Source of the DNA: Antilocapra americana
Taxonomy: Eukaryota > Chordata > Mammalia > Artiodactyla > Antilocapridae
Direction: 5' to 3'
DNA length: 64,000 nt
Assembly: GCA_007570785.1 (NCBI GenBank)
Contig: ML664161.1
Span: 13,874,416 to 13,938,415, forward strand
Shown: piece after piece, positions 58,545 to 64,000 of the stretch
Layout: each line of letters begins with the position of its first letter
Numbering within the stretch: the stretch's first letter is position 1
Translations under genes and position numbers: made by a program
The notes under the pieces: model-generated
Told to the model about the DNA's origin: nothing
The model's database searches: none
Seen by the model: only the letters and a program-made list of their open reading frames with translations

Positions 58545-58785
58545 GAGAACTCTGATTTGGGAGCCCCAAAGATCTAGATTCAAATCTATCCCTCCCAGGT
58601 CATTACTAAGAACAAGTCTGAGCATGGCACTTCTGAGCCTCAGCCTCTACTTGTTTAAAATCAGGATATTACCACCCATACCTTGTAGTATTCTCATAAG
58701 GGTTAGAGATAATGTATTTAAAAATAAAAATCAAATAACAACAAACCTTAGCACAATGTCTGGTGAATAAAAGGCACAAAAAGCG
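58545..58785 (+). mobile_element. MIR SINE, long but diverged
   Basis: GAGCCCCAAAGATCTAGATTC, TGAGCCTCAGCCTCTACTTG, CTTGTAGTATTCTCATAAGGG and AGCACAATGTCTGGTG cover head, core and 3' part in order. A G-run (58783-58794) follows. Confidence 0.75.
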
Positions 58786-58850
58786 GGGGGGGGGATTTAT
58801 TTATTACTGCTTCCTCTGCATGTAAAAATACTATAATTCTTGTTACAACG

Positions 58851-59071
58851 CATGCTAAGTCACTTCAGTCATGTCCAACACTTTGTGACCCCATGGACTG
58901 TAGCCTGCCAGACTCCTCTGTCCATGGGATTCTCTAGGCAAGAAAAGAATACTGAAATGGGTTGCCAGGCCCTCCTCCAAGGGAATCTTCTCCACCCAGG
59001 GATCGAACCCACACCTCTTGTGTCTCCTGCACTGGCAGGCGGGTTCTTTACCACGAGCACCACCTAGGAAC
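58851..59071 (-). mobile_element. Bov-tA SINE, antisense
   Basis: CATGCTAAGTCACTTCAGTC to CACCACCTAGGAACC, with two small insertions (AGAAAAGAATACTG and TTGTGTCTCCTGC regions). Confidence 0.94.
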
Positions 59072-59734
59072 CTTTTTATAGGAGACAGTTCAATTTTTTT
59101 GTGTCTAGGACACATGACAACAAACAAAAGAAACTTTTATTTGCCCAGACATGAAGACCCTTCGTGATGAAGGAATAAGAAGGGGAAGAGAATCACACTC
59201 ACTTTTATACCCACTCCTTCTCATTAATCACTGCTTCCAGCCCTCAGTACTGCACGAAGTGCCTGGTCCTTCCCAAAACACTAAGGTCCCAAACTTATAA
59301 GAAGGAGGGGAAAAAAAAAAAACCTAAATGGAAAAGATACTTTTGGGTCATTCCGAATATCCACTGTCAAATCTTAAACACCTTAAGGAAATCATTGACA
59401 ACTTTCAATATAAATTCCTCCTGTAGAGGCCTTTATAGTCCAGTGGAAGAGAAAGAAGGAAACATAAAAGCAAAAAGCATTCTGAGAGTTAATTCCAGCC
59501 ACAGTATATTCCTAAAATAAGTTTCTTACATGACACCCGTGGCTGGTCAGAGAACAAAACACAGAGATGCAGACATAGAGAACAGATTTATGGAAACACA
59601 GGGTCAGGAGAAGGTGGGACAAACTGATAAAGTAGCACTGAAACATATTCATTACCATATGTAAAACAGCTAGCTAGTGGTGGGAAGTTGCCAAATGATG
59701 CAGGGAGCTCAACCTGATGGGACTGGGCGGGTCG
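59072..59734. other. no recognised feature
   Basis: A 12-A run near 59311. Nothing else recognised. Confidence 0.45.
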
Positions 59735-59853
59735 GAGGGAGGTTTCACAGAGAGAGAACATATAAATATGTATACTTGTGGCTGATTCACACTGTCGTAT
59801 GGCAGAAATCAACACAACACTGCAAAGCAATTATCCTCCAATTAAAAAAAAAA
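59735..59853 (+). mobile_element. ruminant L1 3' tip, sense
   Basis: TATGTATACTTGTGGCTGATTC, CGTATGGCAGAAATCAACAC, AAGCAATTATCCTCCAATTAAA and a poly-A tail: the last 120 nt of L1 in sense. Confidence 0.88.
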
Positions 59854-59889
59854 AACACCAACATACTGATTAGTAAGGGTGCTTTGAAA

Positions 59890-60382
59890 CTATGGGTGCA
59901 ATAAGCTTTGAATTGTTTGTACCAGCAATGTTTATTGTTCATTGTTAACAGTGTGATTGATGGTTTGCACCTGGTTTTGGTAAGACCTCCAGAGAGCTCT
60001 GCCACTGGGGCTGGTTACACAGCACAAATATGCCTTTGTTGCCAGCAGGATATGAGAAGTCCCAGCTGAGACTCTATTGTGGGTTCCCTGGTTCCAGGGT
60101 GCTTCGTGCTCACTCAGTGATCCTGACCTGAAAGCGAATCTGGTATGATCTACAGCGGCAGGCTCACTGCAGTTCACGCTCAGCCTCTTCAGGTCCACTG
60201 CTGTGAGGCAAGGTACGGTTGTGAAGCATAACCTTGGCCCAGCGCAGTTGCTGCGCTACACCCTTTTACAGCAATAAACCACAGACTAATCAGGACCATC
60301 ATTTCAGGTCCCTTGAGTCTTCTTTAGCAATCAAACCCTGCCTAAACACCACTATTAGGGGAACAGGTTAAAAAAAAAAAAA
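59890..60382 (+). other. unclassified LTR-like or retrocopy-like block
   Basis: Distinctly less AT-rich than the flanks. Near its right end it has a perfect 7-bp stem (AGCGCAG/CTGCGCT, 60241-60257), then AATAAA at 60273-60278, then an A-run at about 60370-60382. A hairpin just before a polyadenylation signal fits an LTR R region. The A-run would instead fit a retrocopy. I recognise neither a retroviral gene nor a host mRNA. Confidence 0.3.
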
Positions 60383-60599
60383 CAGAAAAGTAACAAACTG
60401 TAGTAACTGTGATGAAAAAAATAAAACAGAATGATCTGACAGTGAAATGCCATAAGAGGCATTGAGATTAAAGACTACAGCAAGGAGAGGGGGAGAAGGG
60501 AAATATGAGAACAAGCTGGATGTGAGCAAAAGTTTGGTTAGACAGTGGTAAGTAAGGAACAAATGGGAGAAAATTAAATCAGATCAGAGGGCCTAATAA

Positions 60600-60720
60600 A
60601 TGTGCATTTCAACTTTCTTACTGGTCCCGCTGCCTCCATCTGTTTAAACAGTCCTTCACCTCACTCCAACCTTTACAATGCCTCCAGAGTAAACTTTATA
60701 AAAGGTATATATGATCATAT
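60600..60720 (+). mobile_element. L2-like remnant
   Basis: TACTGGTCCCGCTGCCTCC, ATGCCTCCAGAGTAAACTTTATAAAAGG, ATGATCATA fits L2 (CTGGTCTCCCTGCCTCC ... CCAGAGTGATC ... TGATCATGTCAC). Confidence 0.5.
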
Positions 60721-60945
60721 AATGTGGCATATTAAAATGAATGTGAAATCCTGGGAATGACATTATATTTGCTTATTATCTCTCCTCTCATATCACACAG
60801 TTTCAAAATACATGCCCTAAGGTTGAGTCACATATTTCCCCAGAATTCTGTTCACTTTTTTAAACCACACAGCATGCCCAGTATACATACTCTATGCAGG
60901 ATAATGATTAAGAACCAGACACATCTTCTCTCTGGAGTTTGAAAA

Positions 60946-61008
60946 AAATAAAATAAATAAATAAATATATATATATATACACCCCTCCACAAACACACAC
61001 ACACACAG
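60946..61008. repeat. composite (AAAT)n-(AT)n-(AC)n microsatellite
   Basis: AAAATAAATAAATAAATATA passes into an AT tract and, after ACCCCTCCACAA, an (AC) tract. Confidence 0.95.
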
Positions 61009-61308
61009 TTTTGGACATCTGTTGTTTTTGGCTGTAAGCATACAGTCTCCTTCTGGAACAACATCTAAGTTTGCTTTTAAAACACAATACAGCTTCTACT
61101 GCGCTGAGTCCTGGTTGGATTTTCATTCAGCGTATCTTCTCCTCCCCTGGCCAAAGAATGGAAACAATTAAAGCTAGGCAAATCAGATTCTCTTCTAGGT
61201 ATCTGAATGTGAAGAGGGAAAAACCATATAGGAAAATAAGAGCAGGTCAGCAACTACTGCCAAACCAGCTCATTGATTCCTATGACCCAGATCTCTTGCT
61301 CTTCAGGG

Positions 61309-61326
61309 TTTTTTTTTTTTTTTTTT
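61309..61326. repeat. 18-T run
   Basis: Could be the A-tail of a minus-strand insertion whose body starts at 61327. Confidence 0.85.
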
Positions 61327-61805
61327 GCTTCATTCAACCACCACATATCGGTCCTCTTTTTTGCTTCAATTTCTGTTGCTTACAATTAAAAAAGCCAGAA
61401 GTCAAGAAATCAAGAGTGTGACATAGGTCAGCAGAAATCACATTGCAGCAGAAATCATAAAGAACAGCAAAGGAAAAGCTGGTATCTAGTGGGAGACAAA
61501 ACTGAGCTATAATGGTAGAATAATGTACTTGGAGGCCCTGTGCTGCTGCTACTGAAGGGAAACATGAGAATCCAGTCCCTATGACTGTCATATTCTTCAA
61601 GATGTCCAATTATTCATGAAGTTAGAAAATGAAAACAATTCTTTATGGTCAAAGCACAATTGCAATTTTCTGAAATGCTTGGCTTTGCAGCTTTAAAATG
61701 ATTCTTGTTTTTCCTTTCCTCTTCTGTATCAAATTTAGCTGGAGCTAATTTGAGAGACCCTGTTCCTTGGGGAAAGAGAGGGGCACACCTGTAATTTCCC
61801 AATGC
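61327..61805 (-). other. candidate retrocopy or exon-like relic, minus strand
   Basis: With the T-run at 61309-61326 as its A-tail, this block would be a minus-strand insertion. Its upstream part has a 62-codon frame (61614-61802) containing LKLAPAKFDTEEERKNKN. Just before that text lies a pyrimidine-rich, acceptor-like CTCTCTTTCCCCAAGGAACAG. I found no target duplication, no AATAAA close to the tail and no parent. Both readings are weak. Confidence 0.22.
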
Positions 61806-61850
61806 TGACTTCCTCCTTTAACTTACTATGCCTCTAATATGCACTAGTAA

Positions 61851-62146
61851 CATCCTTTTCCGGAGAAGGCAATGGCTCCCCACTCCAGTACTCTTGCCTG
61901 GAAAATCCCATGGATGGAGGAGCCTGGTAGGCTGCAGTCCATGGGGTCGCTGAGTCGAACACGACTGAGTGACTTCACTTTCACTTTTCACCTTCATGCA
62001 CTGGAGAAGGACATGGCAACCCACTCCAGTGTTCTTGCCTGGAGAATCCCAGGGACGGAGGAGCCTGGTGGGCTGCCGTCTATAGGGTCGCACAGAGTCG
62101 GACAAGACTGAAGCGACTCAGCAGCAGCAGCAGCAGCATCCTTTTC
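61851..62146 (+). mobile_element. Bov-A2 dimeric SINE with 10-bp target duplication
   Basis: Two Bov-A units in tandem without a tRNA head: 61861 to about 62000 (GGAGAAGGCAATGGC... through CACTTTCACTTTTC) and about 62001-62118 (CTGGAGAAGGACATGGC... through GACTGAAGCGACTC). A (CAG)6 tail at 62119-62136 follows. CATCCTTTTC flanks it at 61851-61860 and 62137-62146. The sequence is close to the active-family consensus, so it is among the youngest insertions here. Confidence 0.96.
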
Positions 62147-62299
62147 ATCCTGTAGGACAGTTACGCCCCTCTATTAATAAAATGTTACCTACTTCCCTAA
62201 AAGCAAGAACATTTGAATCTCAATGCCTACTTAATAGGACAGATGACATATAATAAAAATAACCAAGACAATAATAAACCTTCCAATTATTAAATATCT

Positions 62300-62440
62300 A
62301 CATCATTCCTAGCACTGCTAGGCACTTTTCATTTATTTCCAATTCTCACAATCAAGGTAACAAGATATTATTATTCCCAATTACAGCTGCAAAAACAGAC
62401 TCAAAGAAGAAAATTACCCAAAACTATTAAGCTAGAATTC
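62300..62440 (-). mobile_element. MIR, antisense
   Basis: CTAGCACTGCTAGGCACTTTTC, CAAGATATTATTATTCCCAATTACAG and AACAGACTCAAAGAAG run in antisense MIR order. Confidence 0.65.
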
Positions 62441-63156
62441 CCTCAGTCTCTCAGAATCCAAACCCCTCCATCTTCCCACTTTTTCCAGAGACCAGGATTT
62501 AAACCAGAAAGTTTTTCAAACTGCAGGTTATAACCAATTAGTAGATCATAAAATAAAGTTAATGGGTCATAATCTTTTTGTTAATGAAATAGATAATATG
62601 AGTGTATCACATCAAAGGCCAATATGTTTCACAAAACTCTAATTCCAGTGTTACACACTATACAAAGCAGCAGTGTAAATGTATGCCTTACTGTGGGCCA
62701 CAGGCCTAAAGATTCTGAAAGCATGGATATACTCATTGTCATCACAGTTGTATGCACTGACACATCTCAATTTTTCACCCAAAGTCTGATGTTAAAAACA
62801 CTTGGGCAATAAAATCCTTCACCCAATATCCTAGACACTACCAAAAAAGGGGGGGGGGGTGGGATGGGGTTTACAAAGTGTTAAATGAAAAGCTAGTATT
62901 TGGGACATAAGTACCGTATTTTTCCCCCTCCAGCAAAGTGTATGCTAAAACTACACTGAACACCCATTCAAGACTCAAAGAACAAAAAACTTCTAGCTAG
63001 TCTCTTATTCCTTCTCCCATTTTACTAAATTATTTTCAAAACTACTTCCTTACTTTTTGCTGTGCTTTGCATCAACACAATCTTATCAGTTTTCTGACCA
63101 TCTTCATGAGTAACTGGATATTCTTCAATACACACTGTCTCTTTAAAAAACATGTG
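62441..63156. other. no recognised gene; G-rich tract
   Basis: AAGGGGGGGGGGTGGGATGGGG at about 62847-62869. No repeat or exon identified. Confidence 0.45.
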
Positions 63157-63318
63157 CATTCCCTAGTAGTCCAATGTTAAGACTCTGCCTTCCAGTGCAG
63201 AGGACGGAGGTTCAATCCCTGGTTGGGAGGCTAAAATCCCACATGCCTAATCACCAGAAAACCAACACCATATTCTAACAAATTCAACAAAGACTTCACA
63301 ATTCAAAAAAAAAAAAAA
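63157..63318 (+). mobile_element. CHR-type SINE
   Basis: CATTCCCTAGTAGTCCAATG, GGAGGTTCAATCCCTGGTTGG (B-box), AAATCCCACATGCCTAATC, AACAAATTCAACAAAGAC and a 14-A tail. Confidence 0.88.
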
Positions 63319-63579
63319 GATGACTTCACTCACATGTATAACCCTATATAACAAAAAAAGATGGGAGAGGCATTTAGAAGGTGATGGCCAGCAGGGTCAC
63401 TATGGTTATGCATGTTTTTTTCCTACAACAGAATAGCAATGAGCATTATGACTTAGATCGAAAATTAAAATATTCTTTACTACAGGGAGACAGGGCCGGA
63501 TGATTCAGTAAATCTTCTAAGGAACACTGAGAGAGAGATGCTGTTTAAGAATGTGTTTAAGAACATCAGTAAGATAACG

Positions 63580-63702
63580 CGGAGAAGGAAATGACAATCC
63601 ACTCCAGTATCCTTGCCTGGGAAATCCCATGGACAGAGGAACATGGTGGGCTACAGTCCATGGAGTAGCAAAAGAGACAGGACTGAGCAACTAACACTTT
63701 TT
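63580..63702 (+). mobile_element. Bov-A/Bov-tA body, 5'-truncated
   Basis: GGAGAAGGAAATGACAATCC through GACTGAGCAACTAACAC, then a T-run. No tRNA-like head. Confidence 0.92.
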
Positions 63703-64000
63703 TTAAGATGTATTAATCACAAATTGGTCAATTACAGGAGGAGGCAGTGGACTGAAATAGATGCATTTTTTTCTCCTCCAGCCCAAGGCCCCACTGAAAT
63801 GACAAGAAAGAAAAATTTTAATTAAAATGAAATGATAGCACTGTTGCAGATCAAGAAAAGACGTCACTGGACAATCATAAGTTTTAAAGAATGCTGGGTA
63901 TGTAGAAATTATAATGGAGGAACTGGAATAAAAGAGGAAAAAAGGATGAAATCATATGTAAGACACAAAAGTCTTTTCCAGGACAAGAGAGAGAAATTCT
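63703..64000. other. no recognised feature to window end
   Basis: Nothing identified. Confidence 0.45.

Noticed and set aside
62119..62136. (CAG)6 as a possible polyglutamine exon
   Set aside because: It is the tail of the Bov-A2 SINE, between the SINE body and its target duplication.
3342..63702. repeated near-identical units along the window, as in a CRISPR or tandem array
   Set aside because: They are dispersed SINE and LINE copies in both orientations with kilobase spacing, not a regular array.

Overview
This window is nuclear DNA of a ruminant, most likely a bovid such as cattle, yak, buffalo, sheep or goat. The evidence is the repeat content. Many copies of the tRNA-Glu-headed SINE Bov-tA, one dimeric Bov-A2, several 5'-truncated BovB (RTE-class) LINEs, ruminant L1 ends and older CHR-type SINEs are laid over an ancient mammalian layer (MIR, L2, MER5-type hAT elements, MaLR LTR remnants and decayed L1M). 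Nothing looks prokaryotic: there are no operons, no rRNA or tRNA genes and no CRISPR array. Almost every longer open frame is a piece of a BovB or Bov-tA copy, read in sense or antisense.

The only host coding sequence I can support is one short internal exon on the minus strand at 25541-25615. It is 75 nt, exactly 25 codons, with a good polypyrimidine tract, a run of tandem CAG acceptors and a GTAAG donor. I could not identify its gene. If the exon is real, at least the DNA around it is intron of that minus-strand gene. The second recognisable host-derived sequence is a processed, broken copy of GCSH (glycine cleavage system H protein) on the minus strand at about 16501-17015.

Layout: 1-1.6 kb has two minus-strand MaLR-type LTR remnants and a CHR SINE. 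3.3-9.5 kb has BovB 3' ends and Bov-tA copies with an L2 block. 9.7-14 kb is AT-rich and nearly featureless apart from a (TG)n(TA)n microsatellite and a MIR. 14-16 kb has an antisense L1M 3' end and a sense L1M ORF1-region remnant. 16.5-17 kb is the GCSH pseudogene. 18-25 kb has scattered SINEs, an L1M ORF2 remnant and an antisense BovB end. 25.5 kb is the exon. 27.8-29 kb has a CHR SINE, a BovB with an inverted 5' half, and an L2. 29-35 kb is sparse, with hAT elements, a MIR and an unusual 87-bp L1 5'-end insertion flanked by a perfect 13-bp duplication. 35-41 kb has CHR, Bov-tA, MIR and L2 copies. 42.2-44.5 kb is the longest BovB in the window (about 1.7 kb, broken reverse transcriptase) inserted inside an older LTR-like repeat. 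44.7-49 kb has L2, MIR, L1M and hAT remnants. 49.7-59 kb is dense in Bov-tA, BovB and L1. 59.7-64 kb has an L1 tip, an unclassified LTR-like block, composite microsatellites, a young Bov-A2 with target duplications, and further SINEs.

I found no previously undescribed system. The most informative oddities are the tandem-acceptor exon, the L1 5'-end-only insertion, the twin-primed BovB, the GCSH retrocopy, and two minus-strand coding-like relics at about 57 kb and 61.5 kb that I could not assign. Family names come from memory of consensus sequences, without a database search. Boundaries of old repeats are approximate.
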